Positions 1 through 11,825 of a stretch of DNA of 64,000 nucleotides are shown here, piece after piece (the first letter of the stretch is position 1; each line of letters begins with the position of its first letter). The notes under the pieces were generated by a model. The model was given only the letters and a program-made list of their open reading frames with translations, was not told where the DNA came from and made no database searches. The stretch lies in assembly GCA_006937955.1 (NCBI GenBank), contig SSNP01000005.1, forward strand, positions 9,342,040 through 9,406,039, written 5' to 3'. The translations under genes were made by a program, and so were the position numbers. The stretch comes from Pachypanchax playfairii. Its lineage: Eukaryota > Chordata > Actinopteri > Cyprinodontiformes > Aplocheilidae.

Positions 1-89
1 AACAAACCTAAGACACAAGTGAACTCAAAGATGAAGAACAAACAAAAAAAATTGAAATATATAGTTGCACACAACCCTAACTAGCTCTT

Positions 90-1597
90 TCATATGGAGC
101 CAAACCTCCACTTGTCCTCCCATGGGTCATAACAATCCACAGCTGTGTAGAGGGACGTGCTGGAGTCCGGACTCACCAGAGAGTCCAAGTACCAGCCTCC
201 CACAGCGTAAATATGACCCTCACAGGCCACTGCACTGAAGTGTCTTCGCTGCTGTGGGTCACAATTTTTTTTAATAGTATTTCAGAAATGAAAATAAAAA
301 GAACACACAAGTTAACCAGTAGATCAGTGTACCTTTATCAGAGGTGATGTTGCAACCCACACATGAGTGAAGGGATTATACCGAAAGGCCGCCATTCTGA
401 ACTCCCAGCCTCTCTTCATACGCTGCCTGTAGCCTCCTATAATGTACAAGTAGTTATAAAGCACCACTGTGGTGAAACTCCACTTTTCAGCTCGAAAAGG
501 AAGTTCTGTGATAGGCTGCCAATCTACACTGTCCTCTGAATCTTTTAGTGTAAAAACGTGTCGGGCACGTTCCGTTTCAGGGTCTTTCCAGGACGTCAGG
601 TTCTCTTTCCTCAAGCTGCACAGACGTTGTTGTCCTCGTACCCTCCAGTTTAAAACTTCTTTCTTCTCCTGATCAGTCAGAGATCTGATGCAAATGTTAG
701 ATCAGTTACAGTGAAGATAGAAAATACTTTAAAAAAAAACAAACAACAGTGTTTAAATTGTTCATACCTCATCACCTGAGGCAGCTCCAGCAGGTTTCTG
801 CTCAGGTAAATGAGAACTGTATTCTTCAGCTCAATACAGAGTATCTCCTGAGCAAGACTCCAGTATGTTAAACAGTTTGATGGACTGAGTTCATCTTCCA
901 GGACAGACAGGCACTTTGAGAGGAAGGTTTGAGCCAGGAGATAGCTGCTTACCTCGGATTCAAGAAAAGATTAGAATGAGACTAAATTAGAGGGTAAAGA
1001 TCCTTGTTCAGGGAGACTTTATACTTTTCAGTTTACCTGAATGTGGGCTCCTAACTCCTCTCGAGGAACTTTAAAAACACGACTATAGGAGAACTCAAGG
1101 AAATTGTGGAAAATGGAGGACGACACATGCTCCAGATGAATGAAGGACTCTGAAGTCTCTTTCATTCTGGACTGGGACAAAGCTCGGAAGTACTCGCTGC
1201 ACTCTGAAAGTCTTTGGAGATCCACCTTTAACATGAAAGACCAGTCTGTTTAACTGTCACGGCAATGAAACATACCTTTCATTAATACTCACGTGAAAGG
1301 CGTGTGTGCTGGTTTGGACTGTAACTTTGGTTATACTTTCATCTCCAAGGTGATATGAGCGGAGCTCCTCGTTGGTTTTCCACCTCTCTGCATCTGGACA
1401 TGATCCTTTGTGCGTGACAGATTCAACATGTCTGCTGACTTTTGGAAAAACATCTAAAATTATTATAAAAAACATGCTTCAACCAAAAGATTATCCTCTC
1501 AATGACCACCATAAGACACTGCCAGAGAGCGCCCATCTCACTGAAGGAGTTTGAATCAGCAGGTTTTCCAGGTTCCAGTCCAACAGTTTCAACTGCA
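90..1597 (-). CDS. BTB-BACK-Kelch protein (partial gene model)
   Basis: Six exons join in frame on the minus strand: 1597-1542, 1453-1293, 1225-1037, 952-768, 684-333 and 251-90. The product reads as a BTB half (SECSEYFRALSQSRMKET, then an FLEFSYSRVFKVP stretch), a BACK-like helical segment (SSYLLAQTFLSKCLSVLEDE) and Kelch blades (LYNYLYIIGGYRQ; EGHIYAVGGWYLDS). Such proteins usually act as substrate adaptors for Cullin-3 ubiquitin ligases; that role is inferred from the family. No start codon is placed: the exon at 1597-1542 begins in mid-codon, so an upstream exon is missing. At the other end the frame meets TGA at 92-90 after only about two Kelch repeats, where the family normally has five or six. 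The gene is therefore either truncated or splices on outside the window. The particular KLHL/KBTBD member was not recognised. Confidence 0.75.
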
Positions 1598-2916
1598 CTG
1601 CAAAAAAAGGATAGCTATCCGTCTCTCACGTTGAAGTTCACTTAAAAAAATTGAAATTAAAGCATCTTCTTTTTTATTCTTTCTTGGATCTAGAACCCTC
1701 CCCCCAGAAGTCTCTCGATCTTTGTTGTCTTGTCCCTTTTAGTCGGTCTATTCCTGGAGGTGGGACAACTGTCAGCCCTCTGAAATCCAATATGGTCTCC
1801 GCATGATCACATGATGCTCAAACTAATCAGCAGCTTGATGATCACTGCGCTCAAATAACTCCACATATAAAGTATCACAGAATGAGGAAAATAACAAGCT
1901 GTGACTCAGATTCAGTACAGAAGTTTAATAGAAGTACTTAGTAGTAGTGCAATACAGTAGAACTTCTACAGAAAGACAAACTTTCACTAGTTTTTTTTTT
2001 TTCAGAATTAGAGTTATGAGGAAAAATTTAGTTAATTTCACTATTACATTCAATATATTCAAGTGTCTGAAATCAGTTTAAATACATATAATAATGATGT
2101 AATGTCTAAATGTTTAAAACTAAACTTACATTCTTCAACAAAAATCATATTTCAGTCATGGATGGATCTCTGAACATGGTGGAAATATTTGTGATTCTGT
2201 CATTATAAATATGCTCATAAGGCAAGAAGGTGTTGGGATTTATGAATAATTTGCAAAATATCTGAATATGCCATGTTGTAAGTACAATTCAAAATAAATA
2301 AATGTTAAAATCACAGTATTGGTGATACTATATCACAAAGCACTCGAGTTATTAAGTCACTAATCTGAGCAGGTTTATGGAGTCTTGAGGAATATTTTTT
2401 CAGTCTTCAGTAAATATATCTGTCATAAAAGAGACAGAACAGATGAATGGAGTGTTTCTGGAATAATATCAGTTCAAATCAGTTGCTTTGAAATGTTTGT
2501 ATCCTAACGTGGAGCCACTAATAAAAAAGGGAAGTGAGGTAGAATAACTAAAAACACTAAAGCAATCAGTCACAGAAAAACCTCCAACTACTGACGTCAT
2601 AATGTTAAAACCATTAAAATAAACAAGATGAAAAGCACCGACCTCTGAAATGCAAAAATAAAACACTGCAAAAAAAATGACTGAATGGTCCGAAGAAGAG
2701 ACGCGCTTCAAATCCGTCTGACACGATGACATGACCGAGCAGCGATAATTTCATGTAGAAGTCGAGAGCTGTGTGCAGTCTTCATGTGTTTCTTTCTCAA
2801 CCTAAAATTCGATGGAAGCCTATTTGCATAGTTCCAGTAAATACAGCATGTTTTTACAAACATGTGGCAAGATTAAAAATGAGTAAGACAGAAGAGACAT
2901 TCTGATGAACAGGAAC
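1598..2916. other. Gap between Kelch gene and chkb, no gene seen
   Basis: AT-rich sequence with no exon I could support. It may hold the 5' exon and promoter of the Kelch gene and the 3' UTR of chkb, both on the minus strand. No repeat family was recognised. Confidence 0.4.
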
Positions 2917-5900
2917 TCAGGAGAAAAGCTTTTTTTGCTTGAAGTAGGCATCGAATCGGCTCTGAGCATAATCCTGCAAAAAACAAACAAACAAACAAAC
3001 TGAGATTAACTTGTATAAATAAAAACAGATGCAAATGAATGAGTCTAATAGAGTCTTTTAAAAAGCTTTTGAAATGATTTCAAACATCTAATTTCACTCT
3101 ATAGGAACAACACAAGAGGTTTGGGGCGGTGTTTAACAAATCAAATCAAAAGGAAAAACAAACTCACCATGTATCCAAACTCAATTTTAGATATCTTTGC
3201 TTGAATGATCGACCACAGACCCCACAGGAAGTGTGATGCTAATGCATATCTACAATACATATTACACGTAAGTGAAGTTTAGAGTTTTGGGGATTTTAAC
3301 AAACGCTTGAAGCTACTAGTAATTCTTTACCGGTTTGCTTCAATTATCATGTCCTCTTCGATTTGTGTCTGGTCCACGGCGCCTTCAGCGTGTCGTCTTT
3401 GTTCTGCCAAATAACTTCGAATAAAAAGAAGCTAAAATAAAAATATATATATTTGTGACATGTTACTAAAAGTACAGATTCCTGACATGAATTGATGATC
3501 AAAATGTATATACCAACATCTACCACTAGATGGTGCTGTACAACCAGAACACACTTCATGTGGGGATTATTTTTTAAATTCTACATATTCCTGTTGGAAT
3601 TTACAAACAACAACAATTTTATATCTAAAACACAGAAAAACTGTATCATTCTCCAAAGTGTTTTTAAAAAAAGGTGGAACTGACTTGCTGTTCTCTGGTT
3701 GGATAGTTTTCGGGTGTTGCTTTATAAAAGGGCCACTCGTTGTATGTGTAATCATACATCCACTCACAGAAATGGTTCCCGAAGTCAAAACCCCTACGAA
3801 GCAACATAAATACTGTTGTATATCAACACATCCACATCTTTTATTTTCGATATTTTGTCAAAACAAATTACCTGTAATTGTAACTGCTGTATTCAAAGTC
3901 AATGAGCATGAGTCTCTCTCTGGAGTCGTGTTCCTTGTTTTCTAGGACAAGGATGTTTCCTGTAACATCAACAGAAGAAATAAGGAGCAATTGCTAATTT
4001 TCTAGGAGCTGAAAATACAGAAACCAACACGTCTCAACATACAGAAAATTTTGATGCAACTGCCTCTCGGGACTCGTTAAAGACCCACTCTGATGAAAAT
4101 CATGTTGTTAACATGTTCTTGTGGCATTTTTCTGGTGCTAGAGGACGTATCTTAATGGCTGTGAATCTCTTTTAAAAAATAATTACTTTTTCCATTTCTT
4201 TTAATTCATATTTTTACACTTTTCTTTTTAATTTATAACTCTGATTTTATTTGGCTTCTGTTGTTATGCTGTATTTGTTTATTTAATTTTAAAGACCACT
4301 GAAACCGATTTAAAGTATTTCAAAAGACGATCGGAGAGGGTCTTTAAGACCTTTTATTGTCAGCACAGGTTTAATGGGTTAGAATGAGATTAAAAATCAA
4401 ACAACCTGCACCTATAAATTATATAACAAATGGAACCCCGGATCAGAGTGTAAATCAGTCAGATTAAACTAGAAGTGTGAGGATGAGGAACAATATGGTG
4501 GAAAGAAGAGTGAGTTTCACCTTCTTGGACGTCATTGTGGCAAAACACCACAGGAGACGGAGTCGCTGCCAGCAACGCACTGTTAAACAAACAAGATGTC
4601 AATATAAAGGAAGAGATAGACAGGAAGGCTGCAGTCAATGTTAGAATCTAAAAATAAAAATAAAAAATGAAAGAATGATGTCTTAAATGTCGTAATTTTT
4701 CAAAACAATCTATCTAATGTATTCAGCGCTTCAGTCCATCATTAAATAAGTTGAAAGTAATGATTTAATTCCTCTGTCAGAGAGCGACTGGTAAACATTT
4801 ACAGGATAATATTTCTTCATACACTGATAAAATCAGATACACAGCAGTCTGATCTGAACTCCTGGACACTGCAGTGATGTCGTGGACACATTGGTGCAAA
4901 GGTCAAGCTGGAAAAACATATTCAATAAATAAATCAGCTGCTTCTATCTCCTAAATAATCTCTACCTATAATTGTCACGAGTTGTCACTCTGTCTAAAGT
5001 CTACTGAAAACTAATACTGTGAAATGGATCGAGAAACACTTTCAATCAGGACAGATTTGCTTCGCACTGTGTCTAAATACTAAGAACCAGAAATACTGAG
5101 ATCGAATAGAAATCTAAAAATATATATGAGCTTTCATAAATAATTTTATGCCTCTGAATTGTGATAAAATAAATGTTTTTGTTTTATCTCATCATGAAAT
5201 TTGGAACAATCTTTACATGTTTTTCTCCTAAACTTACTTATTACTATATTCTACTAGTGTCCATTACAATTACATGATCATAGCCAATAAAGCAAATTAA
5301 ATATTAGTAATTTAACATTTCCAGTGAGTTTCAGAGCAGCCAACAGACCGAGTTGATACATGCAACATTGGTGCACAAGGCTTTAACTATCAACTGTGAC
5401 TCTTCCACACTCCATATTTCTATAAATCCATCATTCCAACTCACTGCAGACTCTCCAGCTCAGCAGGCAGATCCAACTTCATCAGCTTCTTGTACTTCTT
5501 CAAATGTGTGTCACGTACAAACCTAATCTCCAACACTTGAGCCATGTACCTTAAAAACAACACGAAGACATAATACATCTAGATAAAACCATGACTGTAA
5601 CTGGGGTAAGGAGGGACGGTGTCCTGTGCTCACCTATCAATGGTTCCAAACAGCCACTTCGGCTCCTTGTTGAAGGGCATGAGCATTTCGTGGAATCGTG
5701 CCAGTTTGGTGGCAATTTCGGCCGAAATGGCGGGATCTGAGAGCTGATCCGTGCGCATTCGAGTGTTCTGGTCAAGACAGACACATTGAGTAAAATATTT
5801 TAACGGTGTACCATTTAATGTAAGATTACATATGACACATGTGACATACTGGAAGATACTGCTCCAAGCGTCCCTCTGGAAAGATGCCATACAGTTTTGG

Positions 5901-7087
5901 ACCCAGTGTTCGCTCTGCCAGAATGGCAAACATCACACTCTCCAGCACCAGAGAGTCCACACCCTGTGTGAAGACCATGGAAGGAACGATGGTTTCCACA
6001 TGTACACAAAACAAATGACAGCTGTGCTTGTGGTCAAACAGAACTTCTGACTCACCTGTAAAATGGCGCCGTAGACTCTGAGCAGAACCTGGTGCGGTTC
6101 CTCCCCCAAACATCGTATGTGATCAGGCAAACTACACAGGTACAGCAGATTACTCAATCCACCGCTGCAAAACGTAAAACAAGGAAATAAAAAATACATT
6201 CCTTTACAAAGAAATTTAGATACCATCTGGAAAGTTTGACTAAAGTGAAACAAAATCGCTTCCGAGTCTAAACAAACGTGTCGCTGCATGAATTCTTTCT
6301 TTCATTCAGTTTTTTTGTCTTTAAATTGTGCCAGAGAGCTGAAAGCTGATGGGAGACATCTGTAAATTGATTTATTTTTCTTTTAAATTAGACAATTTTC
6401 CAATATGCTGAAATACTATGATCCCCAACTCATAAAGCCTGAAGAAATGAGACAACTATGTACCTACAGTGTAAATTCAAAAGGTTGGACGCGCCTTCCT
6501 ACTACATGTCTAAACAATTGTGATCATTAGTCATGAATCTCCTATAAATCTTCCGATAATGAACGTGAGAGACAGCTGTCACTGGAGTTTAAAAGAATAA
6601 TAAAGGAAGAATTATTAAAACATTAACAACCATAGGAGACAGTCAATAAACAAGGACTTCTGTACTCTGTAATATGATTACAACAAGACTTTCAAAAATG
6701 TAATTATGATACTGATTCAAGTGTTTGCATGAACAGCAGAGTTATACCTCATATTAATTACCTGACGATGCTAATTTGAAAGTCTGCTTCGTGCAGACTT
6801 TTCCACGATCCGGACAAAAAGTCTCTGCACCAGGAAAAGGCCCTTGTCCTTGTGTCCCGATCGACCTCCTCACTTCTCCCATCCCGAAAAGACTCTGCCT
6901 CCGAGTCATCATCGCAGTTAGCCCCAAACAGAGGACTCGGAGTCCTCACTCTTCTCTCATTTACGACTAGAGCCATGCCAACTCGTTTATTCTCCACCGA
7001 AGGACACGTGTCTTGGGTAGAGTGAGTGACGATGTTCCTACCATTAAGCCTTCTGCTTAAGTCTTCTTCATTTTGACTTGACTGCAT
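2917..7087 (-). CDS. chkb: Choline kinase (beta-type), complete 11-exon gene
   Basis: Phosphorylates choline (and probably ethanolamine) with ATP, the first step of the CDP-choline route to phosphatidylcholine in the cytosol. Exons on the minus strand: 7087-6762, 6164-6056, 5963-5850, 5767-5634, 5549-5445, 4579-4521, 3959-3872, 3793-3685, 3431-3331, 3249-3168, 2973-2917. All junctions are GT-AG and keep frame, giving 427 aa. Visible motifs: SGGLSNLLY near the glycine loop, the phosphotransferase signature VVFCHNDVQEGNIL, and the choline-kinase motif LMLIDFEYSSYNYRGFD, followed by GNHFCEWMYDY and ASHFLWGLWSI. The sequence GAILQGVDSLVLES, without the insert of CHKA, favours the beta paralog. 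The start at 7087 gives a conventional N-terminus; the frame is open further upstream to 7231, so a longer N-terminus is possible. Confidence 0.93.
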
Positions 7088-7299
7088 TGTGAATTTCCGG
7101 GCGAAAGCTAGAGGAACATCGAAGGAAAATGTCGGTCTGAGGAGGTAGAACGTGCCCGCTGACACACGTACGTCACCAATACAGCTACTTAACCGGAAAA
7201 GAGAAATATACCCGCTAGTTCTGAAACGCATTGGCAGCGGTTGCCACCTTTAAGTATAATATATTCAAATTAGTATAATATCCGTTCAGGCGTAACCTC

Positions 7300-7440
7300 C
7301 AGCGTTTTGGGTTGAGCCGAGTGCATAACGTCCAATCAGAATTCGAGTTCCTGCTTACGCTCCATCTCATTGGTCGATTACCAATACGTCAACTTCCTGT
7401 ATGCGGAAGCTTTCTGGGAAATTGAGTAAAGTGACAGTCT
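7300..7440 (-). promoter_or_regulatory. Candidate TATA-less chkb promoter
   Basis: Three CCAAT boxes cluster here (7332-7336 and 7381-7385 on plus; 7369-7373 as ATTGG), with ETS-like cores CTTCCTG and GCGGAAGC close by. They lie 250-300 bases upstream of the chkb start and no TATA box is seen. Assignment to chkb is inferred from position. Confidence 0.4.
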
Positions 7441-8980
7441 GGTGGGTGTTTCTGTACCAAATATCCTGTTAAAAGAGACACTTTTCAAATGTGTTCCTTT
7501 CTAGAAAACGAAAAATCTGCAATAAATCTTTGCAATCAAGATTCCTCTTCTTGAAAATGTGTGCTCAATATCTCATTATTTAGTTTCTTTATAATTAAAT
7601 AATTTTCAGCTGAAAGAAGAACAATGTTTTTTAGATAAAACTTTTATGATAGGCTACTTAGTTAAGTGTAATACAGCCATGTAGTTTTTTTAATAATTAA
7701 TTCTCAATTTCCTAGACATGTTTATTTCTTTACTATTTCATTTATTTAAATATGTATTTCTGAGTGAAAAGGGAATCAACACATTGTAATAAAACATATC
7801 TGAGCTGATTTTTCCATTTGTAAACTACTGAGAGAGAGAAACAGAGAAGTCAACAGAGGAGGTCAGCCTCTTGTGTAATATGGAAAACTTGATCCTCAAG
7901 AAACGGGTGGACAAACAAAAAACCCATTCATTCTGACAAACTCCAAGCGTTGATTATGAAAGAATGCGTTCCATGAGTCAGGATTTATCCCAGAGGTTGA
8001 TTGACAGCATGCAGGATGAGTTGTTGAGGTCTTGAAAAAGAAGGTCCAACACTGCAAATATTGGCTTTTAGCATGAACGTGATGTAAACACTCAATCAAC
8101 AAACTTTGTGAAAAACAAAATTTGTGTTGTTCTCCAAACTTTTGGCCTTTGTCCCTCTTTCTTGCTTTCTTCTCAGCCTGTGAGGAACTACTGTACAATC
8201 CATGGGCCTTGATTTAATTCATCTCGTCCATAGACATGAGCTTCTTCTTGTTTGACACGTTCATTGGAGTGATGGTCGAGACTTTTCAGGAGGTTTCTAA
8301 GCAGCATAGAAGAGACGAACAACTGGAACAAGAACAACACCATGATCAGTTCAAGGGTAAAACTCTGGACAACTTTTTTACTCCTCCTTCAGTCAGACAG
8401 TTTGCTTGCCTGCACTGAATATGATGCACGTTTTCTGTTTCTGCATGTATAAATATGTTTGTGCTCCTCACCTTGTTAGTTCAGACGAAATGTTCTACAA
8501 GAGGTACTCCCCCATCGGACGGTGGTTATAGGATCTCTGCTCAAACAACTGCCTGAAACAACAACCGTTGTGGTCTTAATCAACATGCTGCTGATGAGCT
8601 TTGAACATTCTTATCAGACTGAGGTAACGCACACAAACACAAACATAAAGTCTGCATTTGTACTCGAGTCATCTCAGTTAGAACTACTCTGTGTGTATTT
8701 GTGTGTTCAGCTCATCAGCTGGATGATGAAGTACTTCTTTTACTTTTTCACCATCATCCTGGCCATCAAAGTTTTGCTAAAGTTCATAATTCACAGTTTC
8801 AAACAATTCTTCATTGATGGGTAAGTTTCTCAGATCAGTGTTGTATGTATCTGTTTTGATTTAATGTGAAACTGCTGAATGTATTTTATTGTATTTAATG
8901 TGTTTTTTGCTCAGCTGGAACCTGATGGACATTGGCGTTCTTTTGACCTCCATCATGAGCATTGGTGTTACTGAGACGTA

Positions 8981-9180
8981 CAATGGGGCAAAAAAGTATT
9001 TAGTCAGCCACCAATTGTGTAAGTTCTCCCACTTAAAAAGATCAGAGAGGCCTGTAATTTTCATCATAGGTATACCTCAACTATGAGAGACAAAATGAGG
9101 AAAAAAAATCCAGAAAATCACATTGTCTGATTTTTAAAGAATTTATTTGCAAATTATGGTGGAAAATAAGTATTTGGTCA
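8981..9180 (+). repeat. Left terminal inverted repeat of Tc1 element
   Basis: Begins CAATGGGGCAAAAAAG directly after the TA at 8979-8980. It matches the reverse complement of 10383-10582 with few differences. Confidence 0.93.
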
Positions 9181-9196
9181 ATAACAAAAGTTAATC

Positions 9197-10219
9197 TCAA
9201 TACTTTGTTATATAGCCTTTGTTGGCAATGACAGAGGTCAAACGTTTTCTGTAAGTCTTCACAAGGTTTTTACACACTGTTGCTGGTATTTTGGCCCATT
9301 CCTCCATGCAGATCTCCTCTAGAGCAGTGATGTTTTGGGGCTGACGCTGGGCAACACGGACTTTCAACTCCCTCCAGAGATTTTCTATGGGGTTGAGATC
9401 TGGAGACTGGCTAGGCCACTCCAGGACCTTGAAATGCTTCTTACGAAGCCACTCCTTCGTTGCCCGGGCGGTGTGTTTGGGATCATTGTCATGCTGAAAG
9501 ACCCAGCCACGTCTCATTTTCAATGCCCTTGCTGATGGAAGGAGGTTTTCACTCAAAATCTTACGATACATGGCCCCATTCATTCTTTCCTTTACACGGA
9601 TCAGTCGTCCTGGTCCCCTTGCAGAAAAACAGCCCCAAAGCATGATGTTTCCACCCCCATGCTTTACAGTAGGTATGGTGTTCTTTGGATCCAACTCAGC
9701 ATTCTTTCCCCTCCAAACACGACAAGTTGAGTTTCTACCAAAAAGTTCTATTTTGGTTTCATCTGACCATATGATGTTCTCCCAATCCTCTTCTGGATCA
9801 TCCAAATGCTCTCTAGCAAACCGCAGACGGGCCTGGACGTGTCCTGGCTTCAGCAGGGGGACACGTCTGGCACTGCAGGATTTGAGTCCCTGGCGGCGTA
9901 GTGTGTTACTGATGGTAGCCTTTGTTACTTTGGTCCCAGCTCTCTGCAGGTCATTCACTAGGTCCCTCCGTGTGGTTCTGGGATTTTTGCTCACCGTTCT
10001 TGTGATCATTTTGACCCCACGGGGTGAGATCTTGCGTGGAGCCCCAGATCGAGGGAGATTATCAGTGGTCTTGTATGTCTTCCATTTTCTAATAATTGCT
10101 CCCACAGTTGATTTCTTCACACCAAGCTGCTTACCTATTGCAGATTCAGTCTTCCCAGCCTGGTGAAGGTCTACAATTTTGTTTCTGGTGTCCTTTGACA
10201 GCTCTTTGGTCTTGGCCAT
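9197..10219 (-). CDS. Tc1-like DD34E transposase, intact, 340 aa
   Basis: Cut-and-paste transposase that would bind the flanking inverted repeats. Residues 1-110 form the paired-like double helix-turn-helix region (KIVDLHQAGKTESAIGKQLG in the first unit). The DDE catalytic residues are visible as D153 (WSDETK), D244 (QHDNDPKHTA) and E279 (PDLNPIENLW), spacing DD34E. The length of 340 aa is that of a full family member, and there is no stop or frameshift. The start at 10219 (MAKTKELSKD) is the usual N-terminus for fish Tc1 transposases. Whether it is active cannot be told from sequence alone. Confidence 0.95.
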   Translation of the reverse strand: MAKTKELSKDTRNKIVDLHQAGKTESAIGKQLGVKKSTVGAIIRKWKTYKTTDNLPRSGAPRKISPRGVKMITRTVSKNPRTTRRDLVNDLQRAGTKVTKATISNTLRRQGLKSCSARRVPLLKPGHVQARLRFAREHLDDPEEDWENIIWSDETKIELFGRNSTCRVWRGKNAELDPKNTIPTVKHGGGNIMLWGCFSARGPGRLIRVKERMNGAMYRKILSENLLPSARALKMRRGWVFQHDNDPKHTARATKEWLRKKHFKVLEWPSQSPDLNPIENLWRELKVRVAQRQPQNITALEEICMEEWAKIPATVCKNLVKTYRKRLTSVIANKGYITKY

Positions 10220-10382
10220 AGTGGAGTTTGGAGCGTGACTGTTTGAGGTTGTGGACAGGTGTCTTTTATACTGATGACGAGTTCACACAGGTGCCATTAA
10301 TACAGGTAACGAGTGGAGGACCGAGGAACCTCTTAAAGAAGTTACAGGTCTGTGAAAGCCAGAAATCTTACTTGTTTGTAGG

Positions 10383-10582
10383 TGACCAAATACTTATTTT
10401 CCACCATAATTTGCAAATAAATTCTTTAAAAATCAGACAATGTGATTTTCTGGATTTTTTTTCCTCATTTTGTCTCTCATAGTTGAGGTATACCTATGAT
10501 GAAAATTACAGGCCTCTCTGATCTTTTTAAGTGGGAGAACTTACACAATTGGTGGCTGACTAAATACTTTTTTGCCCCACTG
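10383..10582 (-). repeat. Right terminal inverted repeat of Tc1 element
   Basis: Read on the minus strand it begins CAGTGGGGCAAAAAAG next to the TA at 10583-10584. It pairs with the left repeat and again has outer and inner direct-repeat motifs. Confidence 0.93.
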
Positions 10583-11825
10583 TATATGGCAGACATGATC
10601 TCCTTCAACCCTGGAGTCCTAAGAATATGTTAGATACTCAGACTAGTACAAGATGCCACATGTCACATGCTAAACACACAGTTTGATTGTATGTTTGAGT
10701 GACAGATTAGTCTATGCTGTATGTGATGTTACAAGTCTACGTTCCTTCTCAGTGCTGAAAGCAGGAACAATCAGAACCCCCTGAAAACCGTTATGAAGTC
10801 CATGTGTCAGGTAAAAAATAAAATGTTTTGAAGCAGATGTGAGCAGTTTAGTTTAGCTTTCTGTTGTTAAAAACACAACAAATCTCTCTAATTCCACAGA
10901 GAAAAGTTAAGTTGTTTAAATCTGAGGCCCGGAGTATATTGTTGTTTTTACACATTTATTAAAAGCGAATCTACACATTTCAATTCATGTTGAAAAATGT
11001 ATGTTTTCAGATTCTGCATTCAAACATCTAACAGCACAAAAGTATTCCTGCTGTTTTCACAAAGACTACATCAGGTTGCAGAGAGAAGCTGAAATGAAAA
11101 ACAATTTGTTGAACATATTGATGCAATTCAGTGGCATAATATAATTCCTGAAACCACAGCATCTGAACTTTTTTTTTGATCCAGAAGATTTTATGGGTGG
11201 TTTTGTTGCAGGCTGGAAATGTCATGCTTTTTATCTTCATCTTCCACATTTATGCCACAATTGAGATGGAGCTGTTTGGCAAATTAGGTTAGTCACACTT
11301 AGCAACATGACACCTATACACAGCAGAACTCTACAGATCCAACCCAAGTCACAACATTATTTAGCCTGTCTGTGTAAAAAAAATGAACAAAATGCCACTG
11401 AAATGTAACTGAATTCATGCAGATGTTGCAGGAGATGCAGTGTGGAGAACCCGTGCCAGGGATTACATACAGTGACTTAAAGAACTTTGGGATGGCTGTG
11501 CTCACAATCTTCAAGATCTGTACAGGAGANTAACTGGAGCAGAATCTCGAAAGTATGACTACATTCACACATTTATCTACACAAACACTAACAGAGTTTG
11601 AACTAAACAAACAGTAGGGTTGGATGTTCCAAGTGACTTTATATCAACAGGCTGGTGAATGATCAACATCTTACTCTGTCATTTGCAGGATGCTCTCTGG
11701 CTGTTTGTCTTCGTTAACCTGATAGCGGCTCATGCAAGCCCTCAACAGCAGTAAGGTGAGGCTCCAAACATCAAAAATGTGACACTGTAAAAACAGTAAC
11801 AGTGGATACTTTTATATACTATTAT

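Larger units (their letters stand above)
8981..10582 (-). mobile_element. Full-length Tc1/mariner transposon, IR/DR type
   Basis: A 1602-bp element with terminal inverted repeats of about 200 bp at each end and a TA target duplication (8979-8980 and 10583-10584). Each repeat holds an outer and an inner copy of a related motif (GGCAAAAAAGTATTTAGTCA and GGAAAATAAGTATTTGGTCA on the left), the IR/DR arrangement known from Sleeping Beauty-like elements. It encodes one uninterrupted transposase. The two ends are almost identical, which suggests recent insertion. It sits inside an exon of the channel pseudogene: taking out the element and one TA rejoins the reading frame across the site. Confidence 0.95.
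8177..11755 (+). pseudogene. T-type-like voltage-gated Ca channel fragment (domains III-IV), broken
   Basis: Exon-like blocks with splice sites at 8177-8356, 8485-8623, 8711-8820, 8915-8980 plus 10585 to about 10630, 10753-10810, 11212-11287, about 11423-11552 and 11689-11755. In order they resemble the end of domain III (FISSIDMSFFLFDTFIGVMV), then IVS1 (VVVLINMLLMSFEHSYQTE), IVS2 (FFYFFTIILAIKVLLKFII), IVS3 (WNLMDIGVLLTSIMSIGV), part of IVS4, IVS5 (IYATIEMELFGKLG) and the pore (FGMAVLTIFKICTG, then D-N-W). The pore pattern TGDNW fits Cav3 domain IV. Lesions: in-frame TAA in the first block, TAG in the second, TAG within S4, frameshifts near 8540, 10780 and 11730, and a Tc1 element inside the S3-S4 exon. 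No domain I-II sequence lies upstream, so this is a truncated genomic fragment. Introns are kept, so it is not a retrocopy. Confidence 0.75.

Noticed and set aside
9570..10166. 198-codon plus-strand frame across the Tc1 element
   Set aside because: Shadow of the transposase gene on the opposite strand.
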